A DNA stretch of 64,000 bases from Modicisalibacter radicis (GTDB lineage Bacteria > Pseudomonadota > Gammaproteobacteria > Pseudomonadales > Halomonadaceae), in NCBI RefSeq assembly GCF_900961225.1, contig NZ_CAAHFN010000044.1:1-64000 (forward strand), written 5' to 3'. Numbering within the stretch: the stretch's first letter is position 1; every line of letters starts with the position of its first letter. Below are positions 17,261 to 25,034 of the stretch, piece by piece. Below the pieces are notes generated by a model that worked only from the letters and a program-made list of their open reading frames with translations, did no database searches and had not been told where the DNA came from. The position numbers and the translations under genes are program-made.

Positions 17261-18580
17261 GTGACCGCCGAGACACAACCGCCCGACACGCTTCCGGACA
17301 CCGGCAACGGCGCACCACGCCAGAGCCGGCGCCGCCTGCGCGCCTGCCACGAGTGCGACTGGCTGGTGGCGCTGCCGCCGCTGCGCCCGGGGCAGAAGGC
17401 GGACTGCCCACGTTGCGGCCACATCCTCGCCCAGCGCCACAACCGACCGGCACAGCGCAGCCTGGCGCTGGCGCTGGCGGCGTTGGTCGCGCTGCTCGTG
17501 GCGCTGTCCTTTCCCTTCATCAGCTTCGAAGTCAGCGGCATCGGCAATCGCATCGAACTGGCCCAGACCGTCAGCAGCCTGGTCGGCTTCCATCAGCCAC
17601 TGGTGGCGATCTGCGTGGCGCTGAGCGTCGCCGTGCTGCCGGGGCTCTACCTGGTCTGTGTCGCCTGGCTGCAGGTCGGCCTGCTGAGTCGCGAACCGCT
17701 GCCTTTCAGCCGCGGTATCGCACGCTCGCTGAGCCACCTGCACCCGTGGATGATGGCCGATGTGTTCATCATCGGTGCGCTGGTCAGCCTGATCAAGGTA
17801 GCCGGGCTGGCCGAAGTCAGCCTGGGCGTCTCGTTCTGGGCCTTCTGCCTGTTCGCCATCCTGCTGTTGCTGACCACGCAATCGATCGACAGCGACTGGA
17901 TGTGGTTTTCGCTGGCCGGCGAGCCGCTCGCCCCCGAGCATAGCCGCACCGGGGCCCCGGCCGCCGAGCAGGGCCTGGCCGGCTGTCCAACCTGCGGTCT
18001 GGTCAATACCCTCGATGCGCAAGGACGCGGGCGCTGCCGGCGCTGCGGCGAGGCGCTGCATGCCCGCGCGCCTCGCAGCCTGCAACGGACCTGGGCGCTG
18101 CTGGTCGCGGCGACAGTGATGTACCTGCCGGCCAATATCTTCCCGATCATGACCACCACGCACCTGGGCGAGGACAATCCTTCGACGATCATCAGTGGCG
18201 TGGTCCAGCTCTGGCAGATGGGTTCCTACCCGGTCGCCACGGTGATCTTCATCGCCAGCATCCTGGTGCCGGTCGGCAAGTTGCTCGCACTCGGCTGGCT
18301 ATGCATCGCCGTGCGACACAGTGCCGGCTATCATCGCACCGTGCGAACACGTCTCTACCGGTTGACCGAATTCATCGGCCGCTGGTCGATGGTCGACGTC
18401 TTCGTGGTGGCAATCCTGGTCGCGCTGATCCGCGCCGGGGCGCTGATGTCGATCACCCCGGGACCGGCCTCGCTGGCCTTCGCCGCCGTGGTGGTGCTGA
18501 CCATGCTCGCCGCCCTCACCTTCGATCCGCGCCTGCTGTGGCAGCCGCCCGCTCCCGCCAAGGACTCCCGTCATGCCTGA
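17261..18580 (+). CDS. pqiA: Paraquat-inducible protein A, intermembrane transport
   Basis: A 439-residue inner-membrane protein with two PqiA domains of four helices each. Each is preceded by a cysteine-pair zinc ribbon: CHECDW with CPRCGH at C29/C32/C49/C52, and CPTCG with CRRCG near residues 243-263. PqiA-family proteins partner MCE proteins to move lipids between the inner and outer membranes. The start is GTG 17261 with AAAGGA ten bases upstream; no in-frame ATG fits. It overlaps pqiB by 8 bp. YebS/LetA is the close alternative, but the three-gene order with an auxiliary lipoprotein favours Pqi. Confidence 0.9.
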   Translation: MTAETQPPDTLPDTGNGAPRQSRRRLRACHECDWLVALPPLRPGQKADCPRCGHILAQRHNRPAQRSLALALAALVALLVALSFPFISFEVSGIGNRIELAQTVSSLVGFHQPLVAICVALSVAVLPGLYLVCVAWLQVGLLSREPLPFSRGIARSLSHLHPWMMADVFIIGALVSLIKVAGLAEVSLGVSFWAFCLFAILLLLTTQSIDSDWMWFSLAGEPLAPEHSRTGAPAAEQGLAGCPTCGLVNTLDAQGRGRCRRCGEALHARAPRSLQRTWALLVAATVMYLPANIFPIMTTTHLGEDNPSTIISGVVQLWQMGSYPVATVIFIASILVPVGKLLALGWLCIAVRHSAGYHRTVRTRLYRLTEFIGRWSMVDVFVVAILVALIRAGALMSITPGPASLAFAAVVVLTMLAALTFDPRLLWQPPAPAKDSRHA

Positions 18581-20216
18581 AGCGCATCGCGCCCAACGTC
18601 ATGTGCAATCGCGCATCTCCCCGATCTGGATCGTACCGCTGGTGGCGGTATTGATCGGTCTGTGGCTGGTCTACGACAACGTCAGTCGGCGTGGCCCCGA
18701 GATCACCCTGGAGATGCCCACCGCCGAAGGCATCGAAGCCGGCAAGACACTGATCAAGACGCGCAACGTCGAGGTCGGGCGGGTCGAGAGCGTACGCCTG
18801 TCGGACGATCTCTCGCATACCGTGGTTTCCGCCCGCATGAGCGAAGACGCCGAGCGCATGCTCAATACCGGCAGCCGCTTCTGGGTCGTCAAGCCGCGTA
18901 TCGGCCGCGAAGGAATCAGCGGGCTGAATACCGTGCTGTCCGGGGCGTACATCCAGCTACAACCCGGCCAGAGCGAGCAGTCGCAATATCACTTCACGGT
19001 GCTCGACCAGCCCCCGGTCGCACCGCCCGGCGCCAAGGGCGTGCGCATCAACCTGGTCAGCCAGCTGGGCAGCTCGCTGCGGGTCGGCGACCCGGTCACC
19101 TACCAGGGCTTCACCGTGGGCCGGGTCGAGGATGCCTCGTTCGATCCGGAAGATCGCGAGATGCATCATCGCCTGTTCATCGAGTCACCCTATGACGTGC
19201 TGATCACCGAAGCGACGCGCTTCTGGTCGGCCTCGGGGATCGACGTCAAGCTCAACTCGGAGGGCGTCAGCGTCCAGCTCGAATCGCTGGAAGCCGTGGT
19301 CGGCGGCGGCGTGACCTTCGGCATTCCCGAAGACATCCCACCGGGGCCCAAGGCCGAGGCGGACAGTACCTATACCCTTTATGCCAACGAGGAAGACGCC
19401 CTGCAGGGCACCTACGACCGCAATCTCGAATACGTACTGCTGGTCGACGACACCGTGCGCGGCCTGTCGAAGGGTTCACCCGTCGAATACCGCGGCGTGC
19501 GTGTCGGCACGGTGGTCAGCGTGCCCTGGCGCTTCACCGCGCCGCAGCCGGACACCCGCCAGCGCTTCGCGATCCCGGTGCTGATCCGCATCGAGCCGCA
19601 GCGACTGACCCTCGATGACCAGCCCGTGGATCTCGAGGAGTGGCAACAACGCTTCACCAGCATGTTCGACTACGGTCTGCGTGCCTCGCTCAAGGCCGGC
19701 AACCTGCTGACCGGGGCCCTGTTCGTCGATCTCAACTTCGACAGGGAGCTGGCCGGCGAATACACCCCCGAAACCTTCGAGAAGCGTACCGTCTTCCCCA
19801 CGACCTCGGGTGGCTTCGCCCAGATCGAACAGAAGGTCTCCAATCTGCTCGACAAGCTCAATGAGTTGCAGGTCGAGCCGATTCTCGACAAGCTCGATCG
19901 CACCATGGCCACCTCGCAGGCCACCCTCGAGGAAGTCCGCACGAGCGCCGAAGCGCTCAGGGCCATGCTCAACGATCCGGCGACGCGGGAGATACCCGGC
20001 AGTATCAACGAATCGCTGAAGCAGCTGCGCCAGACCCTCGAGGGCCTTTCGCCCGACTCACCGGCGTACCGCGAACTCAACGATACGCTGCAGAGCATCG
20101 ACAAACTGGTACGCCAGCTGCAGCCGCTGGCCGAAACGCTCAACGAGAATCCCAATGCGTTGATCTTCGACCGCCGCCAAGGCCCCGATCCGGTACCCCG
20201 GGCACCCGAGCGCTGA
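18573..20216 (+). CDS. pqiB: Intermembrane lipid transport protein PqiB (three MCE domains)
   Basis: A 547-residue periplasm-spanning protein anchored by one N-terminal helix (about 20-37, IWIVPLVAVLIGLWLVY). Three MCE domains follow at about 44-130, 160-220 and 285-390. The C-terminal helical and coiled-coil region (about 410-530) is predicted to form the needle tube. Length equals E. coli PqiB (546) and excludes the seven-domain LetB. It starts within pqiA with AAGGA upstream. The gene triplet links it to PqiC at the outer membrane. Confidence 0.93.
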   Translation: MPEAHRAQRHVQSRISPIWIVPLVAVLIGLWLVYDNVSRRGPEITLEMPTAEGIEAGKTLIKTRNVEVGRVESVRLSDDLSHTVVSARMSEDAERMLNTGSRFWVVKPRIGREGISGLNTVLSGAYIQLQPGQSEQSQYHFTVLDQPPVAPPGAKGVRINLVSQLGSSLRVGDPVTYQGFTVGRVEDASFDPEDREMHHRLFIESPYDVLITEATRFWSASGIDVKLNSEGVSVQLESLEAVVGGGVTFGIPEDIPPGPKAEADSTYTLYANEEDALQGTYDRNLEYVLLVDDTVRGLSKGSPVEYRGVRVGTVVSVPWRFTAPQPDTRQRFAIPVLIRIEPQRLTLDDQPVDLEEWQQRFTSMFDYGLRASLKAGNLLTGALFVDLNFDRELAGEYTPETFEKRTVFPTTSGGFAQIEQKVSNLLDKLNELQVEPILDKLDRTMATSQATLEEVRTSAEALRAMLNDPATREIPGSINESLKQLRQTLEGLSPDSPAYRELNDTLQSIDKLVRQLQPLAETLNENPNALIFDRRQGPDPVPRAPER

Positions 20217-20256
20217 ACCCGATGGCAGGGGCTTGGCTGCTCCAGGAGGAAAAGGA

Positions 20257-20877
20257 ATGACACCAAGACTTTGGCTGGCCGCGGCGAGCATCGCACTGCT
20301 CGCCGCCGGAGGATGCGCCGGCACGCCCCAGACCACCGAGCGCTACACGCTGCCGTCTCCGGCGAGCGGCGCTGCAGTGGGCATGGGGGCCTCGGAAGAC
20401 ACCGCGACGATGGCCGATTACAGCGTGGTCATCGACCGGCTGACGGTAGCCGGTTATCTCGACGAGCCGGGCATCGTGCTGCAGCCCGATGCGATTCGCC
20501 TGCGACAGGCCAGCAACCATCAATGGGCCGAGGCCCTCGGCCGGCAGCTTGCTCGCGGCCTGCGTCAGCGGCTCGCCGCCGAACTTCCCGACACCCGCAT
20601 ACTCGTGGGCGGCGGCTCTCCCGACGCCCTACGCCTGCAGGTCAACGTCGAGCAGTTCCAGGGGCACTATACGGGGGTGGGCATCGCCAGCGGCTACTGG
20701 CAGTTGCGGGGGGCGGAGGGTGAACTGCTCCTCGAGCGGGACTTCTCGGCCAGCACCCCGCTCGCCGAGGATGGGTATCCGGCGCTGGTGCGCGCGCTGG
20801 GGGCAAGCTGGGACAAGGTGGCAGCCGATTTCGCCACGCAGATCCGTCGGCTGCGCGCACGGGGCACGGGCGACTAG
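20257..20877 (+). CDS. pqiC: Outer-membrane lipoprotein PqiC
   Basis: A 206-residue ABC-type-transport auxiliary lipoprotein (PqiC/YmbA family). The signal peptide MTPRLWLAAASIALLAAGGC ends in lipobox LAAGGC at C20. Typical family features follow: a YTLPSP strand after the lipidation site, then DYSVVIDRLTVAGYLDEPGI and an ALGRQLARGLRQRLAAEL helix. An AGGAGGAAAAGGA ribosome site fixes ATG 20257; an in-frame start at 20233 would spoil the signal peptide. Third gene of the pqi operon, convergent with fliA after 16 bp. Confidence 0.9.
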   Translation: MTPRLWLAAASIALLAAGGCAGTPQTTERYTLPSPASGAAVGMGASEDTATMADYSVVIDRLTVAGYLDEPGIVLQPDAIRLRQASNHQWAEALGRQLARGLRQRLAAELPDTRILVGGGSPDALRLQVNVEQFQGHYTGVGIASGYWQLRGAEGELLLERDFSASTPLAEDGYPALVRALGASWDKVAADFATQIRRLRARGTGD

Positions 20878-20893
20878 CGGCGCCCGCCGGCGA

Positions 20894-21601
20894 TCACTCG
20901 TCGTCGGCAGTCAGCTGGCCGCGCAGCCGGGCCACCGCCTGGCTGTGCAGCTGGCAGACCCGCGATTCGCTGACGCCGAGCACCGCGCCGATCTCCTTGA
21001 GATTGAGCTCTTCCTGGTAGTACAACCCCAGCAACAACTTCTCGCGTTCCGGCAGCTTGTCGATGGCCGCGACCAGGCGCGCGCGTTGATCGCCACTGGC
21101 CAGCGCATCGAACGGTGACTTCGGCGCCGCTTCACCCGCCTCCGGCTCGCCGCCCTCCTCGACGAGGTCCTCGAAGCCGAGCAAGTGCCCCCCGTTGGTG
21201 TCCGCCAGGCGCTGATGATACTCGCCGAGGCTCAGCGACAGGTGATCGGCGATCTCGCGCTCCTCGGCGGGACGCCCGAGCCGCTGCTCGAGGCGACGGG
21301 TGGCCTCGTCGATCGCGCGCGCGTTGCGTCGCACGCTGCGCGGCACCCAGTCGCGACTGCGCAGTTCGTCGATCATCGATCCGCGTATGCGTTGGCTGGC
21401 GTAGGTGGTGAAGCTCGCGCCCTGGTCGGCATTGTAACGCCCCAGCGCATCGAGCAGGCCCACCATGCCAGCCTGGATCAAGTCATCGAGATCGACACTC
21501 GCCGGCAGTCGCACCTGCAACGCCAGGGCCTGGCGCCTGACCACCGGCAAATACTGGTCGAGCAAAGCATGCTGATCGATTTTACCTTGTGCCGTATACA
21601 T
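20894..21601 (-). CDS. fliA: RNA polymerase sigma factor for flagellar genes (sigma-28)
   Basis: A 235-residue sigma-70-family factor lacking region 1, with region 2 (DDLIQAGMVGLLDAL, SFTTYASQRIRGSMIDELR), region 3 (RRLEQRLGRPAEEREIADHL) and region 4 (LPEREKLLLGLYYQEELNLKEIGAVLGVSESRVCQLHSQA). It directs late flagellar and chemotaxis genes; matching promoters are visible before motA, fliD, fliC and a receptor gene in this window. Length matches E. coli FliA (239). It follows flhE by 141 bp, unlike E. coli where it sits beside fliC. That spacer presumably holds its own promoter. Confidence 0.96.
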   Translation of the reverse strand: MYTAQGKIDQHALLDQYLPVVRRQALALQVRLPASVDLDDLIQAGMVGLLDALGRYNADQGASFTTYASQRIRGSMIDELRSRDWVPRSVRRNARAIDEATRRLEQRLGRPAEEREIADHLSLSLGEYHQRLADTNGGHLLGFEDLVEEGGEPEAGEAAPKSPFDALASGDQRARLVAAIDKLPEREKLLLGLYYQEELNLKEIGAVLGVSESRVCQLHSQAVARLRGQLTADDE

Positions 21602-21742
21602 TCCGCGTCTGGGACCTGTGTGACCATGGCAGCGCCGGACCGGCTGCCGATGATGGAATTATTACGCTCCCCCGCCTCTTACCAAGCGATGAATACCCCC
21701 TCTGGTGGCAGGTTATTCAAGCTTTTAGCGAGGCTTTATGCC

Positions 21743-22171
21743 TCACCGGTAATTGACGATCAGCTGCAACCCTTCGACCCGCAGCGGCGCCGACGGGCGT
21801 GTCGCTTCGGGCAGGCGAAAGCGCAACACGAAGGGCCCCGCGGCGCTCAACCCGGCCAGGAAGTCACTTTTCCCGCGCGGCGCAAGCAACCGCTGGCAGC
21901 GCTGCGGATGGCATAACCGGGCCTCCAGCCGCGGTGCGCCCGGCGGCGGCTCAAAGCGCCAGCTGATGGAAGTGACCTCGCCGCTCGCCAGCGGCGCAGG
22001 CGGCTTGAAGGGTTGCGAGACGACCTCGCGCCCCGGCGTGAACAGCCTGACGCTCGGCGCTTCGTCGACCCAACTGCCGGCGGCCCCCGCCCATGCCGGA
22101 AAGAGCGCGCTGGCCAGCGCGGCGCCGGCCAAGCCTCGCAGAGCGCACCGCGCCGCGAGCCGAGCGTTCAT
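21743..22171 (-). CDS. flhE: Flagellar protein FlhE
   Basis: A 142-residue secreted protein with signal peptide cleaved near AWAGAAG-S (residue 31-32). A beta-rich domain follows, with GSWVDEAP, a Cys pair (LCHPQRCQRLL) and a C-terminal LQLIVNYR. These fit FlhE, a periplasmic protein proposed to limit proton leak through the export gate. In E. coli flhE follows flhA directly; here flhF and a 177-residue gene are inserted between them. Its start overlaps the upstream gene's stop (ATGA). Confidence 0.8.
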   Translation of the reverse strand: MNARLAARCALRGLAGAALASALFPAWAGAAGSWVDEAPSVRLFTPGREVVSQPFKPPAPLASGEVTSISWRFEPPPGAPRLEARLCHPQRCQRLLAPRGKSDFLAGLSAAGPFVLRFRLPEATRPSAPLRVEGLQLIVNYR

Positions 22172-22701
22172 GCCCGATCCTCCCTTGCGACGCGCCGTGC
22201 ACGTCGCGGTACCGGCACGACCCACAACTCGAACCCCAGGAACTCGGCGGCTGCCTGCTGAAGATTGCTCAACAACCCGGCCCGTGACGCCAACGGCGGA
22301 TGCACCAGCAGCAGCCGCTTGGGTCCGCCGCGCTGGGCGAGACGCTTGAGCGTGCGATAGGCGCGCCGAAAGCCGTCGCCATCGTCGCCTACCCACAACG
22401 CCCAGTGCGCCTGCTGGCCCAGCAAGGTGGGAAGATAAGGGCTCTCGACGCTGACCGGCACCAGGCGCCAGGCTTCCGGGGTACCCACCCACCGCTGGCC
22501 CTGAACGTGCCAGCGCTGCAGGGCGTCGTGCACCGCTTGCGTCGCGGCATTTTCGCCTCCCGCCAGCCCGAGGACCATCAACACCCGCGACGTGGCCACC
22601 GGTGCGGCGGGTGCCGGCGTGGCATCCTCACCGGCGGTTTCAGCGCCGAGTTCGGCCTCCGCCCAGCGACGCAGGCCGGCCGCTTGATCGATCTGGCTCA
22701 C
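22168..22701 (-). CDS. FlhG-position protein without P-loop (unknown function)
   Basis: A 177-residue protein of uncertain family, translationally coupled to flhF upstream (ATGA overlap) and flhE downstream. In polar flagellates this slot is held by the MinD-like ATPase FlhG/FleN. Here the segment RVLMVLGLAGGENAATQAVHDAL at about 39-60 has the look of a MinD beta1-loop-helix but lacks the GKGGxGKT deviant Walker motif. Later strands (AHWALWVGDDGDGFRRAYRTL, KRLLLVHPPL) could match the MinD fold. I infer a degenerate or functionally replaced FlhG; a new family is equally possible. Confidence 0.55.
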   Translation of the reverse strand: MSQIDQAAGLRRWAEAELGAETAGEDATPAPAAPVATSRVLMVLGLAGGENAATQAVHDALQRWHVQGQRWVGTPEAWRLVPVSVESPYLPTLLGQQAHWALWVGDDGDGFRRAYRTLKRLAQRGGPKRLLLVHPPLASRAGLLSNLQQAAAEFLGFELWVVPVPRRARRVAREDRA

Positions 22702-25034
22702 GGCTGTTCCCTGTCATCCTGCATCTGCCCGCTCGCCAGCAGGAAGGCATCACGGGCGGTGAATAGGTACCACAGCGCCTCGAGCAGCGCCTGGGCGCTG
22801 CGCTTGCGGGCGCTGCCGAGCATGTTCAGCAACTGACCGCGCACGTCCACCGCCCAGTCGGCCTGTTCCTGATCGAGCCGGACCGCCAGCGACGCCAGCG
22901 CGGTGGCGATCCATACCCGCAGCTCGTCATCCACGCGCGACACCTGCGAGGAGGCCAGCCACTGCCAGGCACGACGGGCCAGCAGCGGCAGTTCCTCGTG
23001 GGCCAGCTGGGCGGCAAAGGCCGCGAGGCAGCTCGCGGAATCGACGGAGGGCGCCAGCCAATAGCGACGTCCCAGGACCCGGCCGTTGTCCAGGTCGGTC
23101 AGGGTGACGAACCAGGCCGTCAGTGAATCCGGCGCATCGAGGGAGACGCGCAGCCGCGCACTCTGCAGCCGGGCATTGCGGCCGCGGTAACGGCATGTGC
23201 GGCTCGCGTCGGACGTGGCCTGGGCCTGCAGCGCCGCCAGGCCGTGGCGCACGCCATCGACGCTGACCCGGGTATTGGCCTGGGCCATGGCGACCCAGCG
23301 CACCCCTGCCGCATCGAGCTCGTGGCGAACCACCGCCGTCGGGCAACGGGGCAGCCACTGCGTCTGCAAGCCCAGCCAATGGGTGGCGTGACGCAGCTTC
23401 TCGGCCTCGCCGGCCGGCTGATGGTGCACCGCCCAGGGCAGCGTCTGGGCCAGCCCTTCGCCGTTGAGCGGCACGGCAGGCAAGTACCAGTCGGTGCCCT
23501 TGACCGCCGCACTGCGCGGCCACAGCAGGCCATGCGGCGACTCGCCGCCGAACGCCTCGCTTTCGGCGCCCTCGCCTCGCCAGGCCGCCTGCAGGCGCGG
23601 CAACCGCTGCTGCTGCGCCTCAATCGGATAGCCCAGCCAGTGCCAGGCCGTTTCGAGCTGGGCGAAACCGCCGACCCGCTCGCGCAGACGGCCGAACAGC
23701 GCCGCCAGGTTGCGCCCCTGGCCGAACAGGCCGCGCGACAAGGTCTTCCAGCGCTGGGGGGACGGCGACTGCTGCCACTCCAGCGGATCGCCGCTGAAGG
23801 CCGAGTCGTCGGCCACCGCCAGGGCCTGCTCGACCAGCACCCGGCGATCGGCGAGCTGCAGGTCCTCGGGCACCTGCTGCCCCTGCGAGACGTAATGCAG
23901 GCGCAACCCATGGCGGATGGCGATATCGAGTACCGCGCCAAGCCTCGGCGCCTCGTCGACCTTGGTCAGGATCGCCCCGTAGAGCGGCGCTCCGGCGGCG
24001 AGCGACGCTCGCTGGTAGGTTTCCACCACCTCGTCGAGGGTCTCGCCATGGCTGGCCGCATTGAGCAGCAGCAAACGCCGGACCGCCCGGGGCGCACCCT
24101 GGGTCGATTCGCCGAGCATCGCCACCTGGCCGACCAGCCGCTGGTCGCGCTGGCTCATGCCCACGGTATCGATGATCACCAGACGCTTGTCCTCGAGCTT
24201 CGTCAGCAATTCGCCGAGCGGCGCGTCGTTGGCCAGCGCATGGACCTCGGCACCCAGTAGCCGGGCATAGATGCGCAGCTGTTCGTGAGCGCCGATGCGA
24301 TAACTGTCGGTGGTGATCAGCGCCACCCCGCCGGCACCGTGACGCATCACGTAGCGCGCGGCCAGCTTGGCGGTGGTGGTGGTCTTGCCGATCCCGGTCG
24401 GGCCGAGCAGCGCGAACACCCCGCCCTGGTCGAGTAGCCCGGCTTCGTCCTCGAGCACGTCGAGACGCCCGCTGAGCTGGCGCTGAAGCCAGGCGGCGGC
24501 CTGCAGGGGATCGCCCTGGACCAGCTCGCCGGGCAGCGCATCGAGCAGTTCCCGGGCCAGGGCATTGCCGAAGCCGGCGTTCTGCAGCCGGCGGTTGAGC
24601 CGATGGCGGTTGTCCTCTTCGCTCGGTGCGGCTTCCTGACGGGGCTGACGATCGGCAATCAGCGAGCGCAGGTCCTGCATCTCGTCGAGCAGGCGCGCAC
24701 TGAAGGCGGCGAAGTCGTCCGTCCGCTCGCCGTCCTGGCCGCCCACGGGCGACGGGGGCGCGGCGGGCGACGCCGGACGCGTCGGCACGGGGGGCGGCAC
24801 CGGCGCATAGGCGCGAGCGGCACTGCGCGCCGCGCCGGCCTGCGGCTCGCTGGTCGCGCTTCGCCGCTCGACCGGCAGGGCATCCGCCGGGCCCGGCTCT
24901 TCCGCCAGGGCCAGTATCTCGACCCCGGCGTCGACACGGCGATTGGCCAGTATCAGGGCGTCCTCGCCCAGCGCCGCGCGCACCTGGCGCATCGCGTCGC
25001 GGCTATTGGCGCCTATAAAACGTCTAACGCTCAT
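22698..25034 (-). CDS. flhF: FlhF-type SRP GTPase with long C-terminal extension
   Basis: 778 residues. The N-terminal basic B domain (VRRFIGANSRDAMRQVRAALG) is followed by a Pro/Ala linker to about 105, an N domain at about 140-200 and an SRP GTPase domain at about 205-410. Motifs seen are GPTGIGKTTTTAK, DSYRIGAHEQL, DTVGMSQRDQ, TKVDE and SQGQQVPEDL. FlhF recruits the flagellar base to its site with FlhG. Ordinary FlhF ends near the equivalent of residue 410-500; here about 370 further residues, with no domain I recognise, follow in frame. ATG 25034 shares its A with the flhA stop. GTPase call firm, extension unexplained. Confidence 0.9.
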   Translation of the reverse strand: MSVRRFIGANSRDAMRQVRAALGEDALILANRRVDAGVEILALAEEPGPADALPVERRSATSEPQAGAARSAARAYAPVPPPVPTRPASPAAPPSPVGGQDGERTDDFAAFSARLLDEMQDLRSLIADRQPRQEAAPSEEDNRHRLNRRLQNAGFGNALARELLDALPGELVQGDPLQAAAWLQRQLSGRLDVLEDEAGLLDQGGVFALLGPTGIGKTTTTAKLAARYVMRHGAGGVALITTDSYRIGAHEQLRIYARLLGAEVHALANDAPLGELLTKLEDKRLVIIDTVGMSQRDQRLVGQVAMLGESTQGAPRAVRRLLLLNAASHGETLDEVVETYQRASLAAGAPLYGAILTKVDEAPRLGAVLDIAIRHGLRLHYVSQGQQVPEDLQLADRRVLVEQALAVADDSAFSGDPLEWQQSPSPQRWKTLSRGLFGQGRNLAALFGRLRERVGGFAQLETAWHWLGYPIEAQQQRLPRLQAAWRGEGAESEAFGGESPHGLLWPRSAAVKGTDWYLPAVPLNGEGLAQTLPWAVHHQPAGEAEKLRHATHWLGLQTQWLPRCPTAVVRHELDAAGVRWVAMAQANTRVSVDGVRHGLAALQAQATSDASRTCRYRGRNARLQSARLRVSLDAPDSLTAWFVTLTDLDNGRVLGRRYWLAPSVDSASCLAAFAAQLAHEELPLLARRAWQWLASSQVSRVDDELRVWIATALASLAVRLDQEQADWAVDVRGQLLNMLGSARKRSAQALLEALWYLFTARDAFLLASGQMQDDREQP

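Noticed and set aside
21628-21650. GC-rich hairpin between flhE and fliA as a terminator
   Set aside because: Stem is interrupted and no T tract follows on either strand; too weak to call.
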